Assembly: GCF_002155695.1 (NCBI RefSeq)
Contig: NZ_MUYJ01000010.1
Coordinates: 62,001-126,000, forward strand
Length of the DNA stretch: 64,000 nucleotides
Source: Erythrobacter tepidarius
GTDB taxonomy: Bacteria; Pseudomonadota; Alphaproteobacteria; Sphingomonadales; Sphingomonadaceae
Direction: 5' to 3'
A model generated the notes under the pieces. The model ran no database searches. It saw nothing but the letters and a program-made list of their open reading frames with translations, and had not been told where the DNA came from. The position numbers and the translations under genes were made by a program. Positions 16,045 to 22,873 of this stretch are shown here, piece by piece. The stretch's first letter is position 1. Each line of letters begins with the position of its first letter.

Positions 16045-16190
16045 TTGGTTTTGCGCCATCAGACGCCGGGCGGAGGCCCGCCGCCCGCCTTGGCTTCCTG
16101 CGCGCAGGGCGCTCCTGGGGCGGGTTCGCGCTCGCGGCGCTCGCTGTGATCGTGGTCGAGCTGCTGCTCGACCTGCGGAGGCTGCCATGA
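16041..16190 (+). CDS. Small single-pass membrane protein between connector genes
   Basis: The 49-residue ORF starts with GTG overlapping the connector stop (GTGA) and ends overlapping the next ATG (ATGA). It has a basic N-terminal half and one transmembrane helix (WGGFALAALAVIVVELLL, about 26-43). A membrane protein in the connector cluster is unusual. The overlaps at both ends support translation, and function is unknown. Confidence 0.5.
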   Translation: MIGFAPSDAGRRPAARLGFLRAGRSWGGFALAALAVIVVELLLDLRRLP

Positions 16191-16534
16191 TCGCCGGTCG
16201 CCTGATCCACCGCGCCCGGGTGGAGCGCAACACCGCCACCGGCACCGACAGCTGGGGCGGGCCGGTCGAGCCGGTCTTCACCGTGCTGCACAATGCGCTG
16301 CCCTGCTTCGTCTATTCGAACAGCAGCCGCGAGCTGGTCGACGGAGCCAAGACCGCGATGATCGAGGATCTGCGGATCATGATCGCACTGGGTGCCGATC
16401 TGGCCGAGGGCGACGAGATCGCCGCGGTCAGCGACCGCCTCGGCCGGACCATCATCCCCGGCCGCCTCAAGGTCGAGGGGCCGGTGCAGTTCAAGCACAA
16501 CCACCGCGAAGCCGCGCTGCAGAGGATCGGATGA
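16187..16534 (+). CDS. Head closure / head-tail adaptor protein
   Basis: The 115-residue beta-rich protein fits the SPP1 gp16 / HK97 gp7-like stopper family. The pattern is MIAGRLIHRARVERNT...TDSWGGPVEP with a central loop and RLGRTIIPGRLKVEGPVQFKHNHREAAL near the end. Such proteins seal the filled head and give the docking site for the tail. Its order (connector, closure, gp10-like, terminator, tube) is the standard one. Confidence 0.7.
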   Translation: MIAGRLIHRARVERNTATGTDSWGGPVEPVFTVLHNALPCFVYSNSSRELVDGAKTAMIEDLRIMIALGADLAEGDEIAAVSDRLGRTIIPGRLKVEGPVQFKHNHREAALQRIG

Positions 16535-16584
16535 TGGCGTTTCCCGTCGCTCCTGCCGCTTCGCCACCTGAGGTGCAGCCATGA
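16534..16584 (+). CDS. 16-residue micro-ORF bridging two structural genes
   Basis: ATG at 16534 overlaps the head-closure stop by one base and the TGA at 16582-16584 overlaps the next gene's ATG. The peptide is MAFPVAPAASPPEVQP. It covers a copy of the hairpin repeat. Its likely value is to carry ribosomes across the repeat and keep translation coupled, rather than the peptide itself. Translation is inferred from the overlaps only. Confidence 0.35.
   Translation: MAFPVAPAASPPEVQP
16549..16576. repeat. Hairpin repeat, phage copy 3 (imperfect arms)
   Basis: Arms GCTCCT and AGGTGC (five of six pairs) enclose the 16-nt loop GCCGCTTCGCCACCTG. The loop length and sequence match the family. One arm position is unpaired, so this copy may be decaying. 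It fills the 46-base gap between head closure and the gp10-like gene. Confidence 0.55.
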
Positions 16585-17027
16585 CCTCGCAGTCTCTCCG
16601 CTGGGAAGGCGATGCGCTCACCGCCCGGATGCGCCAGGCGCAGATCCTCGGCGTCAACAAGACGATGCAGGATGCCGTCCTGCACGCGCGCGCCAACCAC
16701 ACCTGGCAGAACGATCAGGGGCGGCTCGAGAACTCGATCAACATTGCCGAGCTGGCGCGGCCCGATGGCACGGGCGTCGTGGGCACCTGGGGATCGAAGG
16801 GCGTGCGCTATGCCCTGATCCACGAGCTGGGCGGAGTGATCGTGCCGGTGCGGGCCAAGGCGCTGAAGATCCCGATGCCCGACGGCAGCTTCCGCTTCGT
16901 CAAGAGCGTCACGATCCCGGCGCGCCCCTACCTGCGCCCGGCCGCCGATGCGGTCTATCCGCAGCTGGCGGGCAACATCCGCAAGGCCTTCGAAGGCGCG
17001 TCTCAGGGAGGTCTTGGCGATGCCTGA
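16581..17027 (+). CDS. HK97 gp10-like / Mu gpG-like tail completion protein
   Basis: The 148-residue protein has the family pattern: an early helix (ALTARMRQAQILGVNKTMQDAVLHAR), the central WGSKGVRYALIHELGGVIVP, and a late RPYLRPAADAVYPQLAGNI. These proteins sit at the head-tail junction. Its start overlaps a micro-ORF and its end overlaps the next gene by eight bases. Confidence 0.75.
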   Translation: MTSQSLRWEGDALTARMRQAQILGVNKTMQDAVLHARANHTWQNDQGRLENSINIAELARPDGTGVVGTWGSKGVRYALIHELGGVIVPVRAKALKIPMPDGSFRFVKSVTIPARPYLRPAADAVYPQLAGNIRKAFEGASQGGLGDA

Positions 17028-17451
17028 GGCAGCCGATATCGAGGCCGGGCTGGTCGCCTTCCTCAAGGCCGATCTCGCCACCAGCACGGCGACCGCCGGG
17101 CGGATCTTCGGCGGCGAGCTGCCCGAGGCCGAAGCCGCAGCGATGCCGCGGGCTGCGATCGTGCTGCGCGCGTCGGGCGGGGTTTCCCTGACCGGGGAGA
17201 GTTACCTCGAACACGACACGCAGCGGGTCGATGTCTTTGCATTCGCCGCCACCCCGCGCGCGGCCGCCGGTGTGATGCGCGCCGCCGCGCGCGCCCTGCG
17301 GTCCTTGCGCCGCTCGGTCCACGCCGGGTGCCTCATACACTGGGCCAATTCCGCCAGCAGCGCGATCGCGGGCCGCGAGCCGGTGACCGAGTGGCCCCGC
17401 CAGTTCCAATCGTTCCAGGTCATGCACGGCCTGGTCGCCATCGAGGAGTAA
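17020..17451 (+). CDS. Tail terminator-like protein (DUF3168 type)
   Basis: The 143-residue protein has an N-terminal helix pattern ADIEAGLVAFLKADL, a core with RIFGGELPEAEAAAMPRAAIVLRAS and a helical RAAAGVMRAAARALRSL. It ends in beta strands with FQSFQVMHGLVAIEE. Size, fold pattern and place before the tube gene match tail terminators, which cap the tail at its final length. The ATG follows AGGGAGG by eight bases. Confidence 0.68.
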   Translation: MPEAADIEAGLVAFLKADLATSTATAGRIFGGELPEAEAAAMPRAAIVLRASGGVSLTGESYLEHDTQRVDVFAFAATPRAAAGVMRAAARALRSLRRSVHAGCLIHWANSASSAIAGREPVTEWPRQFQSFQVMHGLVAIEE

Positions 17452-17457
17452 ACAAGC

Positions 17458-18060
17458 ATGACCCCTTTTGAAATCATCGGTGCGCCGCTGACCCTCTGGG
17501 TCGCCCCGGTTGGCACCGCCTTTCCGACCATCACCGCTGCCCCGTCTTCACCCTGGGTGAAGATCGGCACGAATGGCGATCGCAACTATGAGAACGGCGG
17601 CGTCACCGTGACCCACGCCAAGAGCTATGACAAGGTGCGCACCGCCGGTGCGGCGGGGCCGGTCAAGGCATTCCTCAGCGAGGAAGACCTGATGTTCGGC
17701 GTGACGCTGCTCGATCTGACGCTCGAGCAGTACCAGCTTGCGCTCAACGGCAACACGATCACCACCGTGGCCCCGGCTGCCGGCCAGCCCGGCACCAAGA
17801 AGATCGGGCTTAGCGAAGACGTCGGCCGGACCAAGGAATACGCCCTGCTCGCGCGCGGGCTTTCGCCCTATAATGAAGCGCTGGCGATGCAGTATTGCGT
17901 GCCCCGCTGCTACCAGTCGGGTGCGCCGGCCCTGGTGTTCCGCAAGGGCGGGACGGGCGCTGGCCTTCAGCTCAGGTTCGAGGCGCTGGAGGATCTCAAC
18001 GCCACCAACGCCCAGGAGCGCTTCGGCTACATCCTCGCCGCCCACCTGCCGGCGCTCTGA
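17458..18060 (+). CDS. Major tail tube protein
   Basis: The 200-residue protein lies directly before the tail chaperones, the usual place of the tube protein. It is beta-rich, with GAPLTLWVAPVGTAFP, WVKIGTNGDRNYENGGVTVTHAKSYD and a C-terminal LRFEALEDLNATNAQERFGY. The phrase with matched N- and C-terminal strands is typical of siphovirus tube subunits that compare a reference value against a per-layer offset. It would polymerise around the tape measure. Confidence 0.75.
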   Translation: MTPFEIIGAPLTLWVAPVGTAFPTITAAPSSPWVKIGTNGDRNYENGGVTVTHAKSYDKVRTAGAAGPVKAFLSEEDLMFGVTLLDLTLEQYQLALNGNTITTVAPAAGQPGTKKIGLSEDVGRTKEYALLARGLSPYNEALAMQYCVPRCYQSGAPALVFRKGGTGAGLQLRFEALEDLNATNAQERFGYILAAHLPAL

Positions 18061-18075
18061 TCGGAGAAGGCGGGC

Positions 18076-18540
18076 ATGGCCGAGGCAACCAGGGGCGCGC
18101 TGCTCGATCTCGACACGCTCATCGAGCGGCCGTTCATCACCATCGATGGCGAGCGGGTCGAGATCCTCCACCCGGATGAGCTCAGCGTGATCGAAAGCCA
18201 CCGTTTCGGTGTGTGGGGGCGGCGGATCGAGGAGCTGGCGCAGCAGACCGGCGAGGAGGCGGAAAAGGAGCTCGACGCGCTCGTCGCCACGGTTGCCCGC
18301 AAGATCTGCGTCGGCGCGTCAGACGCGCTGTTCGCCAGGCTGCCCGGAACCCAGCGATGGGCCATCATCGACCTTTTTACCGCGCTCCGGCTGCGATCGA
18401 CGCTGAAGGTGGCCGGAGCGATGGAAGCAGCACGGGGCGAGCTGCCGGCGTGGATTGGGGCGAGCTCATCCCCCGGCTCCAGCGGTTCTACGGCGGACGG
18501 CCGCAGGACTGGCTGGAGGCGGTTCCTGCCGGGCTGGTGA
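18076..18540 (+). CDS. Tail assembly chaperone, first frame (gpG-like)
   Basis: This 154-residue ORF has a folded N-terminal part to about residue 128 (FITIDGERVEILHPDELSV, a long helix RRIEELAQQTGEEAEKEL, then TQRWAIIDLFTALRLRS). The last 25 residues (GASSSPGSSGSTADG...) look like translation in the wrong frame. A second coding segment continues in the -1 frame from about 18450. That is the lambda G/GT arrangement: a chaperone made in two forms by frameshift, binding the tape measure during tail assembly. I do not find a perfect slippery heptamer; the C-run in TCATCCCCCGG near 18467-18477 is a weak candidate. Confidence 0.75.
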   Translation: MAEATRGALLDLDTLIERPFITIDGERVEILHPDELSVIESHRFGVWGRRIEELAQQTGEEAEKELDALVATVARKICVGASDALFARLPGTQRWAIIDLFTALRLRSTLKVAGAMEAARGELPAWIGASSSPGSSGSTADGRRTGWRRFLPGW

Positions 18541-18815
18541 GGGCCTTCGTGCGGATGATGCCCCGGATCGATGCGGCCGAGACGCTCGCTGCGGTGAACC
18601 GGGCCGCGCTGGGCAACAATCGCGGTTTCGCCAGCGAGCTGGATCACCAGCGCGCCATGGACGCGATCAGGGCGGCGGCTTCCGGCGAAGCCGCACCCGC
18701 TCCGGCCAAGGCCGATCCGGCCGATCTGGCGGCGATGGGCATCGGCATCGCCAATTCGGAGGAGCTACCGGCAATCACCGATCTGGACGCGTGGCTGGGA
18801 GGAACCGATGGCTGA
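18450..18815 (+). CDS. Tail assembly chaperone, second frame (T-like extension)
   Basis: In the -1 frame relative to the upstream chaperone, coding sequence is clear from VDWGELIPRLQRFYGGRPQD onward for 121 residues, ending DAWLGGTDG. GTG at 18450 could start it as a separate overlapping gene, or it could be the extension made by -1 frameshifting. In the GTA-like phages of alphaproteobacteria the two chaperones can be separate genes; in lambda they are fused by frameshift. The Ala/Pro linker (GEAAPAPAKADPAD) in the middle divides two helical parts. Its stop lies within a 13-bp sequence that is duplicated at the tape-measure start. Confidence 0.7.
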   Translation: MDWGELIPRLQRFYGGRPQDWLEAVPAGLVRAFVRMMPRIDAAETLAAVNRAALGNNRGFASELDHQRAMDAIRAAASGEAAPAPAKADPADLAAMGIGIANSEELPAITDLDAWLGGTDG

Positions 18816-18878
18816 GCGGCGTCCCTTGATGGCGGTCCTACCGCTTCGCTGCTTGAGGACGCGCCATGGCTGAGCGGC
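18808..18878. repeat. Hairpin repeat copy 4 flanked by a 13-bp duplication of the tape-measure start
   Basis: ATGGCTGAGCGGC occurs at 18808-18820, over the chaperone stop, and again at 18866-18878 as the start of the tape-measure gene. Between them is a hairpin copy: arms GTCCT (18835-18839) and AGGAC (18856-18860) around ACCGCTTCGCTGCTTG, with further partial pairing GGCG/CGCC outside. The simplest reading is that the genes once overlapped at the first copy and the element arrived with duplication of the target. A 21-residue micro-ORF (18808-18873) still links the two genes. Confidence 0.7.
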
Positions 18879-21109
18879 TTGGTGAGGCGCTGCTCGAGCT
18901 GCGCACCAATGATGCGGGGTTCAATGCCGGCATCGCGCAGGCCGAAGGGCGCGCCCAGAAGCTGGGCAGCACGCTGGATCGCACCAGCGGCAGCTCGGCC
19001 AAGCTGGCGAGTGAGATGGCCGCCGCCGGCCGGAGCGCGCAAGTCATGGGGGCGGGCGTCGAACAGGCCGGCCAGCGCGTCGAACAGGCCGGCAAGCGCG
19101 TCGTCCAGTCGGCCAGCGCCCAGCTCGCCGGGATGCAGCAGCTGAGCTCCCAGCTCGGCGACATCGCCACGATGTACGCACTCGGCGCGCGGCCGATGCA
19201 GATCTTCGCCTCGCAGAGCGGCCAGGTGATCCAGGCGATCCAGATGATGAGCGGCGGCACCAGCCGCCTCGCCGCCTTCATGGGCGGGCCCTGGGGCATC
19301 GCGATCACCTCGGCAGCGGTGGTGCTGGCACCCTTCATCGGCAAGCTGTTCGAGGCCGAGGATGCGCTCGAGGGCGTCGCGTTCGCGAGCAGCAGGCTGG
19401 GCGATGCGCAGAGCATCCTTGGCAGCGTGGTTGATGAAACCACCGGCAAGATCAACGTCCAGTCGCAGGCGATGCTGGCGCTGGCCCGCGCGCAGGCCGT
19501 GGCCGGGATGGTCGGCGCAATGCAGCGGCAGGCGGCGGCGGGGGCCGAGATGCAGTCGATCCGCCAGGGCGGGCTCGGCGATCTCAGGGCCGAATTCTCG
19601 ATGGGCGGTCTGCACGTCACCCGCGCCAACAAGGGTCAGGACGTGGTCGATCTGGTGATGCGTGGCCGGCTTTCCGCCGCCGAGGCCGAGCAGCAGCTGC
19701 GCGCGCGGATGGAAAGCGGCGTGATCTCGCAGGAGGCCTATTTCCGCGCTGCTCAGGCGATCACCGCTTTTGATGCCGAAGGCGCGAACGTGGTGCTCTT
19801 CCGCGACACGCTGGCCGGCCTCGATGGCGACAGCGCGGCCGCGCGGCGGATCCTTGGCGGTTCGGGCGGCGGGCGCGGTGGCGGTTCGGGCGGCGGGCGC
19901 GGCGGCGCTACCCGGGCGGGCGTCAACCAGGCGGGGGCCGATGCGCGCTTCGAGAGCGATCTGATCGCCGTCACCCAGCGCATTCTGCAGGCCCGGTTGC
20001 AGATCGCCACCAGCGCCGAGGAGCGCGCCGAACTCGCCGCGCGCGGGGTCGAATGGGACCGGCGCGATGCGCTGGCCGCGATCGCAGCGCGCGAGGACCT
20101 GTCCGATGCCCAGCGCGTGGAGCTGCGCGCGGCCACCAACCGGCTCGCGGATGCCGAGCTCGAAGCGATCGAGTTCCGCAAGCGCGTCGAGCAGGCGCGC
20201 GCCGCCCAGGACCTCGCCGACGAGCGGTTCAGGGGCGAGGCCGAGGCGCTGGAGAATGCCCGGGCGCTGGCCGATACCGAGGCCGAGCGCAAGGCGATTG
20301 CCCTGCGGCTGCTGGAGGCCGAGGAGCGGCTGGAGCGGCTGCGGCTGTCCACCATCATCGCGGCCGCCGAAACCGACGAGGCCGAACGCGCGCGCGCCCA
20401 GCAGGCGCTCGATAACCTCAACGCCAATTCCGAAGGCCGCCGCGCCGCTGTCGCCCGCCAGAACGAGACCGAGACCGAGCGCTATCTGCGCGGGCTCAAC
20501 GCCACGCCAGGCATGATCAACGAGGCGATCGACGGCATCAAGATCGACGGGCTGGAAGCGCTCAACGATGGTCTGACGCGCGCGATCATGGGGGTGGAGA
20601 GCCTCGGCGACGTCTTCAGCCGGGTGGCCGACCAGATCATCGCCGATCTGCTGCGGATCGCGATCCAGCAGGCGATCATCAAGCCGCTCGCCGGTGCGCT
20701 GTTCGGCGGTGGCGGCGGCGGCCTCCTGGGCGGGCTGTTCGGGGGCGGCGGCCCCAGAAGCAGCCTGCTCGGCAGCGTCAACAGCCTGTTCGAGGGTGCG
20801 TTCGCCGGCCTCTTCGCCAAGGGCGGGACCATCCCGACCGGGCAGTTCGGCATCGTCGGCGAGGAAGGGCCTGAGATTGCCTTCGCCGGGCCGGGCGGGC
20901 TGGGCATCCTGTCCAACAGCGACAGCCGCAAGCTGATCGGCAGCCCGGGCGGGCCGAGCATCGCCATCCCCATCACCATCGACGCCACCGGCGCGGATGC
21001 TGCCGCGATCGCGCGGCTCAACGCCCGGCTCGACCAGCTGAGCGCCGAGCTGCCCGGCCGCATCGTCGCCACGGTGCAGGAAGCGCGCGAGAGGAGAGTG
21101 ATCCGATGA
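18866..21109 (+). CDS. Tail tape measure protein
   Basis: The 747-residue protein sets tail length and later leaves with the DNA. The N-terminal 130 residues are helical (LLELRTNDAGFNAGIAQAEGRAQKLG and RVEQAGKRVVQSASAQL repeats). A hydrophobic segment follows near 155-170 (GPWGIAITSAAVVLAPFIG). Next come a Gly-rich linker (about 332-350), a long charged coiled coil (about 360-540), and a Gly-rich hydrophobic part (about 610-640). The end has AKGGTIPTGQFGIVGEEGPEI (about 650-670), a motif common in lambda-like and GTA-like tape measures. Its length would give a fairly short tail of roughly 110 nm by the usual 0.15 nm per residue rule. Confidence 0.9.
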   Translation: MAERLGEALLELRTNDAGFNAGIAQAEGRAQKLGSTLDRTSGSSAKLASEMAAAGRSAQVMGAGVEQAGQRVEQAGKRVVQSASAQLAGMQQLSSQLGDIATMYALGARPMQIFASQSGQVIQAIQMMSGGTSRLAAFMGGPWGIAITSAAVVLAPFIGKLFEAEDALEGVAFASSRLGDAQSILGSVVDETTGKINVQSQAMLALARAQAVAGMVGAMQRQAAAGAEMQSIRQGGLGDLRAEFSMGGLHVTRANKGQDVVDLVMRGRLSAAEAEQQLRARMESGVISQEAYFRAAQAITAFDAEGANVVLFRDTLAGLDGDSAAARRILGGSGGGRGGGSGGGRGGATRAGVNQAGADARFESDLIAVTQRILQARLQIATSAEERAELAARGVEWDRRDALAAIAAREDLSDAQRVELRAATNRLADAELEAIEFRKRVEQARAAQDLADERFRGEAEALENARALADTEAERKAIALRLLEAEERLERLRLSTIIAAAETDEAERARAQQALDNLNANSEGRRAAVARQNETETERYLRGLNATPGMINEAIDGIKIDGLEALNDGLTRAIMGVESLGDVFSRVADQIIADLLRIAIQQAIIKPLAGALFGGGGGGLLGGLFGGGGPRSSLLGSVNSLFEGAFAGLFAKGGTIPTGQFGIVGEEGPEIAFAGPGGLGILSNSDSRKLIGSPGGPSIAIPITIDATGADAAAIARLNARLDQLSAELPGRIVATVQEARERRVIR

Positions 21110-21804
21110 TCCTGACCCAGCCCGACACCCCCAGCGGCATCGCCCGAGTCCGGTTCGACATCGAGCGGGTGGATTATGCCGCACCCGAGGCGAGCGGCCG
21201 GCAGGGCGGCGTGCAGGCGGGCTGGCCGCTGTGGGCGGCGCGCTTCGAGATCGACCGTGCCGACCCCGAGAGCGCGGATCTGTGGCAGGCCTTCTTCGAC
21301 CGGCTGCGCGGGCGGATCAGGCGGTTCTACGCGATCGACCCGACGCGCCGGCTCCCCAAGCTCTACCGCTTCGGCTTTGCCGGGCTGGTGCGCGCCGGCA
21401 CGGCCACGCCCTTCACCGGCCCGGCCACCAGCTGGAGCCAGGCGATCGACGCCAACGGCAACGCGCTGCTCATCCTCAACGGCCTGCCAGCCGCTTTCCA
21501 GATCTCGGTCGGCGACCAGATCGGCTTCCGCTGGGACGCGGCGGGCGCGGGCGCGGGCAACATGATGCGCCGCACGATGGCGCGCGCCGTGCTGCCGGCG
21601 ACGTCCACCGGCGCGGGGCAGGCGCAGGTGACGATCGAGCCGCCGCTCAACACCGCGCTGGTGCCTTCGGGGGCGATCGCGCACCTCGATAACCCGGCCT
21701 GCGTGATGCAGCTGGTCCCCGAGGACAGCCAGATCGGCCCGATCGGCGCGGGCGGCGCTCTGGCCGGGGCGACGATCACCGCGATTCAGGATCTGCGCGC
21801 ATGA
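21106..21804 (+). CDS. Distal tail protein (GTA-like, after the tape measure)
   Basis: The 232-residue protein has the pattern of siphovirus/GTA distal tail proteins: WPLWAARFEIDRADPESADLWQAFFDRLRGRIRRFYAIDP (about 40-80) and a beta-rich remainder ending ITAIQDLRA. Position right after the tape measure, with an ATGA overlap, is where the Dit-like hub protein is encoded. It would form the ring joining tube and baseplate. Confidence 0.75.
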   Translation: MILTQPDTPSGIARVRFDIERVDYAAPEASGRQGGVQAGWPLWAARFEIDRADPESADLWQAFFDRLRGRIRRFYAIDPTRRLPKLYRFGFAGLVRAGTATPFTGPATSWSQAIDANGNALLILNGLPAAFQISVGDQIGFRWDAAGAGAGNMMRRTMARAVLPATSTGAGQAQVTIEPPLNTALVPSGAIAHLDNPACVMQLVPEDSQIGPIGAGGALAGATITAIQDLRA

Positions 21805-22463
21805 AGACGATCGCGCCTGCCGCGCTCACAGCGCTCGAGGCCGGAACAGCGATCGTCACCGGCGCGGTCGAGATCGCCTGCGATCCGGTGGTACGGATCT
21901 GGGGCGGGTGGCACGAGATTACCTTCGACGGGCGCACCTTCCTGCCGATCGGCGATCGCGGGCTGGTGCAGGTGGCAGGCGGGGCGCTGGGCGATGCGGC
22001 GCAGAACATCACCCTCACCCTGTCGGGCGTGGACGCCGAGACGCTGGTGCTGCTCGATGCGTCCGGGATCGCCGGGGCGCCGGCGGTGCTGTGGCGGCTG
22101 ATCTTCGACCAGACCGGCAACACGCTGCTCGACTTCAACGTCTGGGCGCGCGGCCGGCTCGACACGCTCGCGCGCGAGGAAGAGATCGGCGGCACGGCCA
22201 AGATCACTGCGCAGCTGGAGACCGCGGCCAAGGGCCTCGGCCGGCGCGGGGCGCGGATGCGCAGCGATGCCGACCAGCGCCTGATCGACCCAGCCGACGG
22301 CTTCTTCAAGCACGTCTCATACGCCGGTGAGAAGACGCTCTACTGGGGTGGACGTCGCCCGGCGCGGGCCGGATCGTCACTGCCTGGCGCCGGGAGTGGC
22401 TTCGGCGGCGGGGGCGGCGGCTCCGGCGGGTTCGGCAGCCCTTCGGGCGGGGTGGCCCGATGA
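21801..22463 (+). CDS. DUF2163-like baseplate hub protein
   Basis: The 220-residue protein reads ALEAGTAIVTGAVEIACDPVVRIWGGWHEITFDGRTFLPIG..., with ITLTLSGVDAETLVLLD and later DPADGFFKHVSYAGEKTLYWG. The pattern fits GTA/siphovirus hub proteins of the DUF2163 kind. The last 30 residues are a Gly/Ser/Pro-rich tail. The gene overlaps both neighbours by four bases and lies in the fixed order distal protein, hub, peptidase-like, central tail protein. Confidence 0.75.
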   Translation: MKTIAPAALTALEAGTAIVTGAVEIACDPVVRIWGGWHEITFDGRTFLPIGDRGLVQVAGGALGDAAQNITLTLSGVDAETLVLLDASGIAGAPAVLWRLIFDQTGNTLLDFNVWARGRLDTLAREEEIGGTAKITAQLETAAKGLGRRGARMRSDADQRLIDPADGFFKHVSYAGEKTLYWGGRRPARAGSSLPGAGSGFGGGGGGSGGFGSPSGGVAR

Positions 22464-22873
22464 GCCGCGACCTCGCCGCCCTGATCGCCCTGATCGAGGC
22501 GCGCCAGGCGCGCGGGTTCCGCTGGCGGCGCGGGCGGGATTGCGTGAGCTTCGCGGCCGCCTGCGTCGCGGCGCAGACCGGAGTTAATCCGCTCGCCGAT
22601 CTGCCGCGCTGGCGCACCCGGCGCGAGGCGCTGGAGCTGGCCGCGGCTGAGGGCGGGCTGATCGCCGGGATCGACCGACGCCTTGCCCGCATCGCTCCGG
22701 CGATGGCCCGGCGCGGCGACATCGCCGGACTGCCTGACCGGCTGCTGGGCGTCCGGCTGATGGTGGTCGAAGGCGAAACGCTGGTGGGGCCGGGTGCGCG
22801 CGGGCTGGAGCGCCTGCCGCGCGGCGCGATGACGATGGCCTGGTCGGCGAGCGGAGGCGAGGTCGATGGGTAA
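22460..22873 (+). CDS. Small tail-associated protein in NlpC/P60 position
   Basis: The 137-residue protein contains RGFRWRRGRDCVSFAAACVAAQTG (about 19-42). The DCVSFAA motif resembles the catalytic Cys of NlpC/P60-type tail peptidases and of the DUF6950 family. A clear catalytic His is not obvious in the remaining Ala/Gly/Arg-rich sequence, so activity is uncertain. In GTAs and lambda (gpK) a peptidase sits here and opens the peptidoglycan during entry. Confidence 0.68.
   Translation: MSRDLAALIALIEARQARGFRWRRGRDCVSFAAACVAAQTGVNPLADLPRWRTRREALELAAAEGGLIAGIDRRLARIAPAMARRGDIAGLPDRLLGVRLMVVEGETLVGPGARGLERLPRGAMTMAWSASGGEVDG

Noticed and set aside
18808..18873. Annotating the 21-codon ORF as a separate protein gene
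   Set aside because: It consists of the duplicated start plus the hairpin; treated as a bridging ORF within the repeat feature instead.
18644..21184. Minus-strand open frame of 846 codons opposite the tape measure
   Set aside because: His/Arg/Leu-rich nonsense typical of antisense reading of Ala/Glu/Asp-rich coding; no motif.
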